Below are positions 20,050 through 32,127 of a stretch of 64,000 bases of DNA, piece after piece. The stretch covers positions 6,212,501 to 6,276,500 of the forward strand of contig OY783200.1 of NCBI GenBank assembly GCA_963678675.1, read 5' to 3'. The notes below the pieces were generated by a model. That model saw nothing but the letters and a program-made list of their open reading frames with translations, did no database searches and was not told the DNA's origin. The stretch comes from Xiphydria camelus. Taxonomy: Eukaryota; Arthropoda; Insecta; Hymenoptera; Xiphydriidae. Within the stretch, counting starts at the first letter, position 1, and each line of letters opens with the position of its first letter. The translations under genes and the position numbers were made by a program.

Positions 20050-21445
20050 GTGTGCCGATTCTGATGGGCACAACGGGAGTGTTTCACCGCGGCACGATCG
20101 AGGAAACAAATCCGTCGTGCAAACGTCGCGGAGCAGCGGCTCCTTCTGGGAACAATCAAAGGATTTGTCGCGGCCCGACGAAGCACTGAGAGCGAATGTC
20201 CGTCGGAGAAACTTTTTTTGTTGGCACGATAAACTTTCATCAAACTCTCGTCCACGTCGATTCTTCCCCCCCCCCTCCCTCTCTCTCTCTTTCTCGTTCT
20301 TTTGAAGTTCAACGCGGAAGAGATGAGCGTCTTCTTCAAAAAGAAAAAAAAAAGCAATCTCCAAATTCCACATACACACACGCGCGTGCGCCGATCTAAG
20401 GTCCCCTTGTCCCCCCCGCCACCCTTTCCCGTCGTCTGCCGAATTACGAATTTACCTCCGTCCCGCCGATCGACAAACGCTGTCCCGTCGACCACCCCCG
20501 GGGGTGAGGGAGGGGACGAGAGGCTCTATGGACCCGGGGCAAACAATTTTCCTTTTTTCCTTCCGCCGGTCGACTCCCGGAAGCGGCGGTGCACCGTACG
20601 TGAGGCTGAGCTTTTGTTTGACGAACCTACGGGGGGAATAACTCCAACCCCTCCCCCCCTCACATCCGAGCTCCAACCTTAGGCGTGTTTTCGAAAGGGG
20701 CTGCGGGAAATTGCGGCGAGAGGGAAGAAGCTGAGAGGGGGAGGACAGTTTCCACGCGACAAGGGCCGTTCCCCCCTGCCCCCGTTGTCAAAGCCCACCG
20801 AGCCCTCTCCACCCTTTATCCGTTATCCGTCTTATCCGACGCCCCACCCCGGTCGAAGCTGTAGGGGAGATAAGGGATGGTATAGACCAACCTAGCCCCT
20901 CGACGAGATGTCCCGATTTGGCGCGAGAGGAGCTCGAAGTGCGGGGGGATTTCTCGCCGAAATCCAAGAGCGAGGGGGAGGAGGGTTCGACCCACTTCCG
21001 GCCGACTTCTCTCTTTCTCTCTCTTTCTTTTTTTTCTCTCTCTCTCGACCGACCGACCGACCGACCATCATCCCGCGATCATAATAGGACCGTGGATTTA
21101 ACGCGGGATGCGTGGATGGACGGAGAGGGTGGAAGGGGTTCAATTGGGTCGGGACGATGGGAATAGGGGTGGCGGACGAGCGACGGAGTAATGGAGTCGG
21201 TTGAAACGCAAAGCACAATTCCACCGCTCGCTATTAGTCGTCAGGCGATTACCCGCGGGGAAGCTCGAACTCCGGAAGTTTCCGTTGGGGTGCGTCGGTT
21301 ATACGTCTTATCCATCGACCCACGTGGGCGCGAGGCGGCGGCACGACGATGAGGGCTTGCGCGCGCGTTTCGCGTCTGCGGAATATCGACTCTCTCGCGC
21401 CCGCCGTGGTAGAGATGTCGACGATTATCCGAACTCATCTGTACC
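20050..21445. other. GC-rich unique island with CT-rich and tetranucleotide repeats
   Basis: CpG- and C-rich DNA with simple runs: CCCCCCCCCTCCCTCTCTCTC (about 20268), CTCTCTTT runs (about 21010) and five GACC units (21047-21066). Overlapping frames up to 150 codons exist on both strands and reflect composition. No domain is recognised. It resembles a promoter or enhancer-type island, which is inference. Confidence 0.45.
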
Positions 21446-21450
21446 GTTCC

Positions 21451-21955
21451 AGGCGGAAAAAAATTCGATATAATTTCCGTATAATCCATATGAGCCGTTG
21501 AAAGCCAGAATGGTCTAAGTCACATTTCATGTAAGCTGAGATTATTTGACTGCAACGTTAAGTGCAATTTGAAAAATCTGTCTAGATGATACAAAAAACA
21601 GATATTTACAATTTAAAATATCTGTTTGTATCATCTAAACAAATTTTTCAAATTGTACTTCACTTTGCAGTCAAATAATCTCAGCTTACATGAATTGTGA
21701 CTTACAATTAGACCATTCTGGCTTTCAACGGCTCATATGTGGCTCTGGTCATACATGGAATATATGTGATTTTTATATCGACCATGTGAGAGAACTATAT
21801 GTGGATTACACGAATACTCAAAAATCTGTGTATAGCCCTTATATGGTTAATATATAAATAATTTATGTATTAACCATATAAGGACTATATACAGATTTTT
21901 GAGTATTTGTATACTCCACATATATGTAGTTCTTACACGGTCGATATAAAAATAT
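21451..21955. mobile_element. CCAGGCGG MITE with a nested 245-bp palindromic MITE
   Basis: The outer copy starts CCAGGCGGAAAAAAATTCGA (21451) and shows family blocks ATGGTTAATATATAAAT and ATTAACCATATAAGGACTAT. The nested element at about 21491-21738 has arms of about 115 bp starting GAGCCGTTGAAAGCCAGAAT and ending with the exact complement, around a CAGATATT/AATATCTG centre. CATATG flanks the nested copy on both sides. Confidence 0.7.
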
Positions 21956-22328
21956 ACGGGGTGTTTCACTCGGGATAATCACACTGTTTATTTCCATTAT
22001 TAGTTATTTCACGAACAAGTTTTTCAAATAAAAGTAATAGCTCGGTGCCGAGGAGAATATGTGATACGGGCATCAAATTTTTGCTGTCGTGTGTTGTTTA
22101 CGAGGTATGAAAATCACCTCCATTTTTCCATGCGAAAAAGTTAGAATTTTTACTCTCATAAAAGTTATAGTTTATCGAAACTAATAAGAAACGTATAAGA
22201 TGAAATACCCATCCATTGAACGGTTTGTGAGATATTTCCGCTCAAAGTACGTCCGTCACGTAAGGAATTTACTCAGAATTTTGCCAAATAATCCAATTAC
22301 GACGAAGAATTTTTTTTGAACATGCCAA
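21956..22328. repeat. AT-rich repeat beginning ACGGGGTGTTTCACTCGGG
   Basis: The GGGGTGTTTCA start resembles the ends of many insect DNA elements and matches the style of 49408 (CAGGGTGTTTCAAAAG). No partner end or coding frame is seen before the next MITE begins at 22329. Confidence 0.35.
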
Positions 22329-22993
22329 CCCAAGTGGAAAAGATTTATGTGTATTATATACGGGGTGTTCTCAAACCTCTGACCGAGAGGAAACTCCTTT
22401 GTTCATTAAAAAATTACGAACATAATGCAATTGATTGTATTGAAATCCGTAGAAAATTTACGGAGAAATTAATTATTAAAAAGTAATTACTATTTTGAAT
22501 TTATTCGGCATTGATAACGTCAAATAGAAGATAATCGCAATTGCTATCGTTATTATAAACATTATCTTCATGAGCTTTGATATAACGTCATCAATGCCGA
22601 ATAAATTCATTACTCTTTAATAATTAATTTCTCCGTAAATTCTTTACGGATTTCAACAAAATCAGTTGCATTATGTCCGTAATTTTTTAATGAACAGGGT
22701 TTTCCTCTCGGTCAGAGGTTTAAGGACATCCGGTACACATACTTTGTACATAGAATATATTTAAATTGAGGCTTATTTAATTTATATATAATTCATAATT
22801 ATATACTTAAACCATATACAGTCTCTATATGATTTATACATAGTATTATTTCAATTGTTTTAATTTCTATGCAATCTGTATGTAATACATATTATGTGGG
22901 GTTGATATATATTAAAATTATATATAAGTTTAATATATATATAATATACAAAAAATATATATATATAATCCATATATATTTTTTCCACCTGGG
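22329..22993. mobile_element. CCAGGCGG-family MITE split by a 370-bp palindromic MITE
   Basis: The outer ends are CCCAAGTGGAAAAG (22329) and TTTTTTCCACCTGGG (22993). The insert at about 22361-22732 has arms of about 165 bp sharing AAACCTCTGACCGAGAGGAA, TTCATTAAAAAATTACG and TTATTCGGCATTGATRACGT in inverted order. TA stands on both sides, as for Tc1/mariner-type insertion. Confidence 0.7.
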
Positions 22994-23724
22994 AAGATAA
23001 ATTCTAGGTGAAATTATTAAACCTGCCTTTTACACATTAATAAGAAGTAGTACATAATTTGAAAAGTGACTGTTTCTTGCAATAAGTAAAAAGGAAGTGA
23101 TCACTACCACCCCTGCGAACGCGGTCCGGCCCCAATTAATTCGGACAATCGAGATCCGACTGTACATAGCGATTTCACTATCCACTTTTCGACAGAATTG
23201 CGATACGTCGCGAGCGCGATAAAATGCACCCCGCGAAGAGAGATACTCGGCCGACTCGGAACATCGTACAGTGGTAAAAAAGATGATCGATGACGGAGTC
23301 CTTTCAGCGGGAGCCCTTATTAAGGGCCCCGACGCAAAAAGACAGCGCGCAAAACGTATCATCAATTACGCCCATCCGTCGTAGCAGGTAAAAATACATA
23401 TTTGACTAGCGAGTATGATCGATCGCGGAACTTTGCTGAGCTTTTTCGATAAATTCAATGGCTCTGTTAGTGCCACAAGCAAAAACACAGCGTCCGATCC
23501 CTCGCGGATTAGGCGCCTTAGCCATTGGGGGTGGATGACCACGCGATCGATCTCATTTGGAAGCGCGAGAGAGGGAAGTTACGTCCACGAAAGCTTTTGT
23601 CTAGATATCAGAATTCGTGCTGCCCTGTCACTTCGATAAATTAAACAACCTGTGTCGAGATCCCCTGCAAAAATGCCGTGTCAAATCTTTTATGAATTAG
23701 GTACCTACTTTCGCTTCTTCCCTG
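22994..23724. other. Unique segment, no recognised gene
   Basis: Balanced composition with frames of 111 codons (minus, 23030-23365) and 74 codons (plus, 23415-23639). Neither translation matches a family I know. A GGGCCC-containing stretch near 23325 is notable only for GC. Confidence 0.35.
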
Positions 23725-24140
23725 ACGGAAAAAAAATTGTACGGTTGACTGTGCGAAAGTACCGTGAATGAACGTCAAAAATCTACGTCAGCATGCATCG
23801 GTTCTCTGGAAATGTATGAAATTTGAGATACTTTTTTAGTGTTACATATTTGTAAATAGATCCACAGGGTTTGCGAAAAACGTAAAAATAAGCTCTACGT
23901 TACGTAAACTATTGTAAATTATGACAATATATGTACGTATAAATTGTTTGAAAATTTTTCAGAAAAATTTTCGTGCATAAGAGAAAAATCGATATTTTTG
24001 GCCATTTCTCTGACAACATCTCACAAATAATTCTGATACTTCCTTGAAAATATTTGAAAATGTTCCAATTTCTAAACGAAGCCAGAAAAAGTCAGTTTTC
24101 CAGAAATCTGTTATAGAAATCTTTTCATCAAGGGAATGTA
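23725..24140. repeat. Two dispersed-repeat fragments
   Basis: CCCTGACGGAAAAAAAATTG at 23720 matches the CCTGGYGGAAAAA family start, and GTACGGTTGACTGTGCG parallels 25265 in reverse. From 23930 the TCTGAAAA family follows (AAGAGAAAAATCGATATTTT, CTTCCTTGAAAATATTTGAA). Confidence 0.45.
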
Positions 24141-24291
24141 GCAACCTACAGAGCTTACAGCTTTGTACAGAATAGCGCCACTAATTATAAATATAAGAGT
24201 ATATATAGAAATTTAAAGTTTCATGTAACGATACGTCAAATAACGGCACTCTTTAGGAAATCGGTAATTCGACGTAAACAGACGTAATATA

Positions 24292-25142
24292 CAGGGTGAC
24301 ATTTTGAAAACTTGCCACCCCAATATCTCAGAAAGTTACAGAGATTTTCTAAAAACAAAAATACGGTTTCGGCAGTGGAGGGGGGGGGAACCAAAATGAC
24401 AATCGGAAACGCACCCCCTCCAACCCCCTTAGGGGTAGCCCCCCAACTTTGCAATCTTAAATAGCAACCCCCCATGTGTGATACAGCATTGGAAAGCTCT
24501 TTAAACATGCTTTACAAGAACACCAAAATTTGGTACCTTTCGAGAAAGAAACTGCTAGAAGTAAGTTTTCTTAATTTATTTATTAAAGGTCAATTACCTT
24601 ACAATAAATTTTCGAAATGATTTCCAACACTTGATCATACTCCCTACGATTTCTTCTTATGGGGACATCTGAAATCTGTTGTTTTTCAAACTCAACCAGC
24701 AAGCATTAACCAACTAAAATAGAGAATTACGCAAGAATGTCGCAAAATTTCAAGAACATTTGAAAAAGTTTTAAAAATCAATGAGAATCATTTCGAAAAT
24801 TTATTGTAACATAATTGACCTTTAATAAATAAATTGACAACTTACTTCTAGCAGTTTCTTTCTCGATTTGCGCGAAAACTACTCATCGAAAGGTATCAAA
24901 ATTTGGTGTTGTTGTAAAGCATTTTTAAAGAGCTTTCTAACGCTGTTACATGGGGGGTTGCTATTTAAGATTACAAAGTTGGGGGGGAGGGGCTACCCCT
25001 AAGGGGGTTGGAGGGGGTGCGTCTCCGATTATTCCATTTTGGTCCCCCTCTCCACTGCCGTAACCGTATTTTTTTTTAGAAAGTCTCTGTAACTTTCTGA
25101 CATATTGGGGTGGCAAGTTTTCAAAATATCACCCTCTCTCTG
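24292..25142. mobile_element. Mariner/IS630-type MITE with 340-bp inverted arms and a transposase tail
   Basis: The left end CAGGGTGACATTTTGAAAAC and right end CAAAATATCACCCTCTCTCTG pair, with TA on both sides (24290-24291, 25143-25144). Arms pair over about 340 bp, including CCCTTAGGGGTAGCCCC and the complement of TAAATAGCAACCCCCCATG. Between them lies a transposase C-terminal fragment. Confidence 0.8.
24630..24809 (+). pseudogene. C-terminal remnant of a mariner-like DDE transposase
   Basis: The frame reads LDHTPYDFFLWGHLKSVVF, then QTQPASINQLK, an internal stop, RITQECRKISRTFEKVLK and finally NENHFENLL before TAA. The DFFLWGHLKS motif, the LK-x-RI spacing and the closing GGHFEHLL-like tail are hallmarks of the C-terminus of Tc1/mariner-superfamily transposases. 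There is one in-frame TAG at about 24720, and most of the catalytic domain is gone. The fragment is inactive. Confidence 0.75.
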
Positions 25143-25189
25143 TATATTATAAGTCAGCACTTCAAATTTTTATACAAATCTATAGAATC

Positions 25190-25293
25190 CTATCAATGAC
25201 CATGATTTTCTAAACTTTTCCATCGTCGATTACAAGTCACAGAATTTTATAATTCTGCACAGAGAGAGTTTACCGTACAATTTTTTCCACCAG
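25190..25293 (-). repeat. Inverted copy of the repeat at 1-150 and 59663-59820
   Basis: It shares CCATCGTCGATTACAAGTCA, AATTCTGCA and the terminus TTTTTTCCACCAGG. It is non-coding. Confidence 0.6.
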
Positions 25294-25299
25294 GATCTC

Positions 25300-25870
25300 T
25301 CCAGGACTACCTCGTCCAATCAATCTTCCCCTCCAAAGCTGATTAGCGAGAAAGGAGATATATGGAACGCGGACGAGCCCTGCAACGTGCAATTTTCGCT
25401 CGATTGTGGGTCCGTCCTAATCCCCTCGTATAGCAGGCAGCTACAGGCTGTAGCTACGTGTAACGAGGTCGACGTACGATGCAAGTAAGCGGTCCTGTAC
25501 GAGCGTCGTATCGCGTTTGGTGTACTACATACCCGGGACGTTCGCGCACACGACGTGAAAGGTCGGGGGGCATCGAACCCCCTGGAGGAAGGGGTAATGC
25601 GGGCCACGCTGCTATTCGCACGTTATTGCTCGCATTCTGCAATGTATACTATGTTGCACGGTGATCGGTGTAACGCCGATGCGACGACTAGACTTCCAGG
25701 GACGACGGACGTACCTATATATATATACAGGTTAGCGAGAAACGCGTTCAACGACGCTCGGCGTCTACCGGAAACTGAACACGTCACGGCTGTCTGATGA
25801 TTCTCGGGGGTTCAGCTACTGCTACTTCCGGCCTGTGGAATGGTCCGCGACGTGTGCAGCGTAGCGATGT
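25300..25870. other. Unique segment, GC-moderate, no recognised gene
   Basis: Frames of 60-95 codons overlap on both strands. A short TA run (ATATATATATACA, about 25715) is present. No domain or RNA gene was recognised. Confidence 0.4.
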
Positions 25871-25874
25871 TTAA

Positions 25875-26153
25875 CCCGGCGACGGTATAGTGGGGTACTA
25901 TATACCCCTGCCATAAGTTATTTTATGATGCAAAATATGACTCTTATTACCACATCTTTAATAATAAACTCTAGTGTGAAATAACAGTTAGAAACTATTT
26001 TACTTTCAGTCACAAACTTTATAAAGATTATGAAAATATATAAAAATGGTGCGAATTATATTTTTGCAAGTTAAAAAAAAAGTAAAAAGATTAGGGTATG
26101 TGATACCCCATTATATCGTCAGAGTTACATTTTCCCACCATACCATCGCCGGG
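25875..26153. mobile_element. piggyBac-like MITE (TTAA target, ends CCCGGCGAYGGTAT)
   Basis: TTAA (25871-25874) is followed by CCCGGCGACGGTATAGTGGG. The right end ATACCATCGCCGGG is followed by TTAA (26154-26157). Subterminal GGGGTA and TACCCC blocks also pair. A TTAA duplication plus CCC-starting TIRs is the piggyBac signature. The interior is AT-rich and non-coding. Confidence 0.8.
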
Positions 26154-26157
26154 TTAA

Positions 26158-27220
26158 GGCAGTTCTATCACATAGGACCGTATTAAGTGGTTGTATAAGA
26201 AGGGCCCGACTTAGTTAGTTAAAAAATATTTTATTTTTTTTTATAATAATCATAACTGATAAATTAGTGATGAACCTAAAGAAATAAAATATGTTTAGCA
26301 TTATTCTTCCGTTAATTTAATAATTATATAGCATGGCAGTTATATTTTGTTAGCGAAATTCTCAAAATTTACAACTTTCAATTATGTCTTCTCATTCCAT
26401 TGGCTGTTAAGGCCCTTTTAGTTTTGGATATTATATTTTTAAATCATTTCAGAAATATACTAAACGATTTTTGTTATAAATCTGCAATATATAATTAATG
26501 GAAATATGAAAACGAAGCCCCTTTTCTTCTATGTTTGCATGTGCGCCAATGCTCAAAGTAGTTCTATCACGTAGGGCCGTATTTGGTGGGTGTACGATAA
26601 GGGCCCGACTAAATTAGTTAAGAAAATATATCTTCTTTATTAATAACTGATAATATACGAATCAATCGAAAACAAATTAAACATTTTTAGCATTATTTTT
26701 CCGTTCTTTAGTTCAGAGTATGCATGGCAGTTTACTTTATTAACGAGATTCTCAAGATTTACAACTTTAATTACGTTTTCTCATCCAATTGGCCGATAAG
26801 GCCCTTTTATTCTTTAATATTAAGTGTTTAAACCGTTTTAGAAATACAATAAACAATTTTTTGTCTTAAATTTGCAGTATATAATAAGGCCTCTTCTTTC
26901 CTATGCCTGCATATGCGTCAATGCTTAAGAACTCATTTTAAATTAAATTTTACTCGCGATAAATCGTCGGTAGCTTGTCCTCAAATTTTGTTAACTAATC
27001 AATGCTAGTTTGGTAAAAATTATTTCAAAAAATAAAATTTTCTGCAATCTTTCGTCCGGTGATAGAACCACCTTAAGAGCTCATTTTCAATTCAATTTTT
27101 ACCGCAAAAATCGTCGGTAATCTGTCTTAGAATTTTTTAAATAAATCAATACCAGCTTGATAAACATTGTATCAAACAATTAAAATTTTCTGCAATCCTT
27201 CGTCCGGTGATAGAACTACC
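26158..27220. mobile_element. TTAA-flanked element with ends GGYAGTTCTATCAC and tandem internal duplications
   Basis: GGCAGTTCTATCAC (26158) and GTGATAGAACTACC (27220) are inverted and each is bordered by TTAA. Inside, a unit of about 395 bp is repeated (26160 and 26560: GTTCTATCAC, GGGCCCGACT, TAGCATTATT, AAGGCCCTTTTA). A unit of about 140 bp containing the right end is also repeated (26935-27075 and 27076-27220, both ending TTCGTCCGGTGATAGAACYACC). It shares its left TTAA with the preceding element. Confidence 0.7.
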
Positions 27221-27224
27221 TTAA

Positions 27225-27835
27225 TACGTGAAAAGAACGTGGAGAGCTCGCGCGGAGAAGTCGATTCCAGCACGCGTCGCGGAGCAAATTAGCATCGGAG
27301 GGCGCGCGCGCTCGCAATTAAGCGCGAAACTTGCCTTTCGAATTATGAATCGCGTTTTGCAACTCGCCAAGTCGGCGGTATAACGGCGCTTTGTCGTTCC
27401 CCTTTTGAGCGCTTGTCGGCCAAGTTGAGCGGGAGGCCTTTCTCGCTTTGTACGAAATTCAAAGGCGCCCGGCCCCGCGTGGAAAGGGTAGCGCGGCGGA
27501 CGCGCGTAGGTATACGTATATCGTCGGTCGTGGAAGTGTTTCGCGCGCGGCACGATGCTATTTTATTTCCCCTCGTTACTTTCACCGCGGCCTCGCGACG
27601 CCCACGTCGAAGCTCAGAGTGGCGGTTTTACAGCTGGCTGCGACCCGCGATCATCGGATGATGTCGATTTGGGTCGAGGAGTGTGTTCTGCTGGAAAAAT
27701 GCAGATAATTGTAAAGCCACGCTCGATGCCTGCTACGTATATTGCGGAAAATTCAAGAGAATGAAGTAGTAACGGTCCGATCGGCTTCGACCGTCGGTAT
27801 CTCGTTATCCGCGAACTTTTCGGCTATATTGGTAT
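27225..27835. other. CpG-rich unique island
   Basis: High GC with GCGCGCGCGC runs near 27302. Stop-poor frames of 60-110 codons are found on both strands, without recognisable domains. It stands between TE blocks and may hold regulatory DNA. Confidence 0.4.
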
Positions 27836-27959
27836 CAGGCTTTTTTGAAGATCACACTTTGGTCTACAAAAAAGGATTAGACCAACTTGGGCCTAAAGTA
27901 TACGGGAAACGAGATAATCGCGGTTGAAGCTGATCAAAGTGGTACCACCTCTATCCTGC

Positions 27960-28575
27960 ACGCCTGGTAAAAATCTGGTAGACAAATTTTGTCAAGAATA
28001 GTAAGATATTATGAATTTTTATACAATTTTTGAAAATTCAGAACGCGACAAATTCTATAAAAATTGTAATTACAAATGTCGACAAATTCTAAGAGTTATT
28101 GGCGATTTTCACCGATATATTTTCTTTGCAGGATTCATCAAATTTTATGAAAAATTATATTAATCAGAAGTCATCGACATTTTTAGTTTAATTTGTCGAC
28201 AATTGTAAGAAATTTACTTTACGAAGTAATGCAAATTATGTCAAATTTTGATAAAATATCGAATTGATATTATCAACATACACGGCACAGAACATTACAA
28301 CAATATTGCATAAATAATATTCTAGGTAAGTTGTTGCAATATTAGAAATAAAATTTTTCGAGTTCCTCCCTTACTCAATACAACTCATATGAATAAAATG
28401 AAAATTCAAATTTAAATTACGTCAAATATTGAAATAATCGTAAAATCCAGTTCCAATAAAATTTGTCAACGCAGATGACAATCTATCAAAGTTTTGCTAA
28501 ATTTAATACTCGGTTTAGTCAAAATCTGTGAAATCCTTACAGCATCTACGCTTTCACAGCAAATAAAGGATGAAT
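27960..28575. repeat. TTTTGTCAA-rich dispersed repeat, copy 1
   Basis: The blocks TTGGCGATTTTCACCGATAT, GTAATGCAAATTATGTCAAAT and ACTCGGTTTAGTCAAAATCTG match 50760-52506, and in reverse 31385-31560. It is saturated with AAATTTGTC/GACAAATT motifs. Non-coding. Confidence 0.6.
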
Positions 28576-28619
28576 ATTTCAATGAACATAAAAAAAAACA
28601 ATTTACCCACCCGACCGCG

Positions 28620-29520
28620 CCCTAATCACGATATTTATGTATATATCGAAAGCTAAAACTTACAGAGGATGAATGCACGCCAAAGCGGCGAACCCGGCCG
28701 AGAATAAATTCGCTCGTAAAATCGTTGCGCGACTGTGAGTAATGCAGTCGTCGCCGAAGCTACTGGAAGACGCGATAGAGACGGAATGTTTGTTCAACGA
28801 CGTGGGAGGACAAGAGTTGCGCGCGCGCGTGTGCACGGAGACGCCGTTGCCCCGGCTCTGGTAATCCACCATAATGGTGTTTGCTCGACAGAAACTGCTC
28901 TGTAGATGAGACTAAAAAAGGAGGACCGCGGGAGAAGTCGGGGATTCTCTTCCACCTGAGCTAACGGGGGGGGGGGGGGGGGGTGGCGAGAGTCTTCGAG
29001 CATTTGGACAGTTTGCCGGGCTTACATGAGGATTCAACAATCCTGTGTCAGAATTATTAAGTTTCGCCCGGAGAAGATCCAATGGGTATTCACTTCTTCA
29101 CTTCTATTATAATTATTCTTCGAAACAAAGGAAGACCATGAATATAAACAGATTCGACGGCGGGGAAACAAAAACACCAACAAATTAGGGCCGACAATCG
29201 GGGCTTCTTCGTCCCACCTTAATGAAGGGTTGAAGCGAGGAGGCCCGTCGTTCATAAGTATGTAAATTAGATGGGATCGTTTGTTGCTGGAATCGGGGGC
29301 TCCACCGCGAGCGCCTTTTGTATCTTTTGCTAATAATTATCCAGCGGGGAGGGCCGTGCGAGAGATAAACGTGGTGTGTTTAGCAAAATATGACTACAAA
29401 TTCTCTGACTTTTACAGGAATTCCAGTCTAAAATAATACAGTTTTCTTGACCATTATGGGTATACCATATGAGGCTGACCTTACTTGCCAGGAAAGAAAC
29501 TTAAATCACTATTATTTCAT
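28620..29520. other. Unique segment with an 18-G tract
   Basis: Moderately GC-rich with alternating GCGCGC (about 28819) and a run of 18 G at 28966-28983. Overlapping frames up to 73 codons show no recognised domain. Confidence 0.4.
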
Positions 29521-29592
29521 TATTTATGAACTTTTGACCTACATCGATATAAGACTTTGTTATAGATAAAAGTGTAATCTTCAAAAAAGTAT

Positions 29593-29864
29593 TGTACAAT
29601 TGAGGGGTTGAGAAGCCAAGGGGTCTAAGTAGAAATACAAGCTTTCCGAGATAATCCATATTAAAGTATTTTTGTTCTTTAAAAATACCTGCAATTCCTT
29701 TGCCTCAAGTGTATAAGCTGTATTAATTATTTATACAGCTTATATACTTAAGGCAAGGGAATTGCAGGTATTTTTAAAGAACAAAAATACTTTAATATGG
29801 ATTATATCTCGGAAAGCTTGTTTTTCTACTTAGACCCCTTGGCTTCTCATTCCCTCAATTAGTA
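29593..29864. mobile_element. 272-bp palindromic MITE, arms of about 130 bp
   Basis: The left arm GTACAATTGAGGGG...AGAAGCCAAGGGGTCTAAGT pairs with the right arm almost base for base, around the centre GCTGTATTAATTATTTATACAGC. About 8-10 mismatches were noted by eye. The AGATCAAAGTGTGATCTTCA-type mini-repeat borders it on the left. A transcript would be a long hairpin. Confidence 0.8.
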
Positions 29865-30039
29865 CGAGTTAAAAGTTCATAGATAACGAGATGATAGTTA
29901 TCGAAATTTCCTTCGTGGCGAGTAAGTTTAGCATCATATGACAGATCCAGTACCGAGTTTTACGCGTCAGTCATTCCATCAAATGAACGGATTAATGAAT
30001 ATCCATATAAGGGTATGTCAGTTGAGAAATAAGTACGCG

Positions 30040-30320
30040 GAAAGAAAAATTAGCCATAATATTGCTAGACGAACAATGAAATATTGCTCCTCCTCAGTAA
30101 GCAGCGGCATCTACTGCTGTACTAAAATTTGTAGCACTGCTAAATGTCAAAGCAACACACTATTGCTAAGTATTGCAACAATATATCGTTCTAAGATATC
30201 GAAGCAATATGATTGCAGAGCACTGGGGCAATAAGGTCTTGCAACATGTTGAAGCAATATATGTAGTACTGGTAAGTATAGCAACGATTAATTATCGTCA
30301 TGTCTCTGAGCAATACGTAA
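30040..30320 (-). mobile_element. AATATTGC-rich repeat, partial inverted copy
   Basis: It matches 39860-40090 in reverse (blocks CTAAGATATCGAAGCAATAT, ATTGCAGAGCACTGG). The motif GCAATA or its complement recurs throughout. Non-coding. Confidence 0.6.
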
Positions 30321-31384
30321 TTATTAATATTTTACTTTTTACTTTTTGTATGGAATGCGCTATTCTTATTCTTACTAACTCTTTTACCGTTCAATAACTT
30401 TTCCTACCACGAAGAAATTTTCAAATATATGTAAGTTTAGTCATAGCACATATTTTCATATATGACCATCTCGGATTTACTTTCAAATTTTTTTCTGTTG
30501 TGCTTACTCTAAAATGGCTCCAGCTTCTTTAGATTTTTTCATGTTCGTGAGTTATGAATCTTTAAAGCCGAAAAAACGTCATTTTTAAAATTTTTAAAAA
30601 GTTCTTCAAAATCCTCTGAGAAGTTAATACCAGTTTCAGACTCATCTGAAAGTGGTAATATTTGGTTTACTATTTTTTTTACGCACTACGAACGTATTTT
30701 TTTAGAAACATAATTTTGTAACCTGTTATAAATTCTGCAGGAAATATTAGAAAATTCTCAGATCATCAAAAACCATTTGAAAAGTGAAATTAATTTTTTC
30801 CCGAAAGAACTTCGAAAATTTTTGGAAAAAATTAATTTCATTTTTGAAGTGATTTTTGATAATCTCTGAGAATATGTTAATATTTCCTGCAGAGTTTAAA
30901 TCGGGTTAAAAAAATTTATTTCTGAAAAAATATGGTCCAAGCGCGTTTAAAAATATTAAACCAAATTTTACCACTTTCGGAAGGGTCTGATATTAATACA
31001 GTCAACTCTCGTTAAAAAGCCTTTCGTTATAAGACCGCTTCGCTCAAGCGTCACCCCCGCCACGGCGCTCGAAAAACGTTTCTATTTTACTCTCGTTATA
31101 AGGCCGCTCGTTATTAGTCCGGCGTCACCTCCACCACGGCGCTCTAAACGTTTATGAATGAAACGCCCACTAATAAACCGGACGAAAAATTAACTTTTCA
31201 ACATTTTTTCAAATAATTGTTCAATTTTTTTCAAATAAAATTTGTAATCTCTTACGTTTTACATACTCCATCAGGGGTAATATAGATACATACTTTTTTT
31301 TTTCAAGAAAAACCTAGGAAAAACACTCAAAATTATTACTTTACGAGAAAATAGTCGTGCTGAAAATGCGGTGAAAGAATTTCA

Positions 31385-31560
31385 CAGATTTTATCAAACC
31401 CGAGTATTAAATTTTGGAAAATTTGTACAGAAATGATCATCTGCGCTGAAAATCCGTTATGCTCTGATAACATCAATTCGATAACCTCTCAATATTTGAT
31501 ATAATTTGTATTATTTCATAAAATGAATTTCTTACAATTTTATTGTTGACAAATTAGAGT
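31385..31560 (-). repeat. TTTTGTCAA-rich repeat fragment (inverted copy)
   Basis: CCCGAGTATTAAATTTTGG, ATGATCATCTGCG and TGAATTTCTTACAATTT correspond to the reverse complement of the family at 27960-28575 and 50760-52506. Confidence 0.5.
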
Positions 31561-31862
31561 AAGTCCGGGATAGTTGGACCACTTTTTATTTGAGGTACTG
31601 TAGTATCTTTTTCCATAAATGTATGCTTTCATAAAAATATTAAAATCTCATTATATAAGAGAACAATTCTATACAAGTATTTATTAGAAAGTTTCATGAA
31701 AACATAAGCATAATGCAGTTGTAACAAATAATAAATATGATACTGTGGCACAACTAACCTTTAATAGCCGGGTTAGTTGGACCACTTCATTAAGGTGAGT
31801 CCAACAGAGGGTTAACGTGGAATTAAAGTAACAAAACTTGTAAATATCCTCGAAGACTTATT

Positions 31863-31995
31863 TGAACTGCGGCGGCCCGATACCAGGTGGCGCCGCTCCC
31901 TCTCGGCTCTCGCTAGTGGCCCAGCACGAGTTTCTATATAAGGGCGCAACTGCTCGACTCTCACGGCAGACTACAGAGCCTGTAAGGCTCAGTCG
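31863..31995 (+). mobile_element. LTR-like element, copy 3, partial
   Basis: CCAGGTGGCGCCGCTCCCTC, a TCTCGCTAGTGGCCCA block, a TATATAAGGGCGCAACTGC TATA-like region and CTCTCACGG...CTACAGAGC align with the copy at 9195-9470 in the same orientation. The start and the GGCCGACTCC stem-loop are absent or changed. Confidence 0.5.
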
Positions 31996-32127
31996 GTAAC
32001 CTCACCCGTGCTTTTAGCTCGGCGATACCTGCATTTTTTTGAAACGGGGGCTATCGCCCCTGCGCCGCTGTCGCGGCGCTCCTCCGTGCTTCTTCAGCAC
32101 CATCACGTCGTTGCTGTCTTCTCCGTT

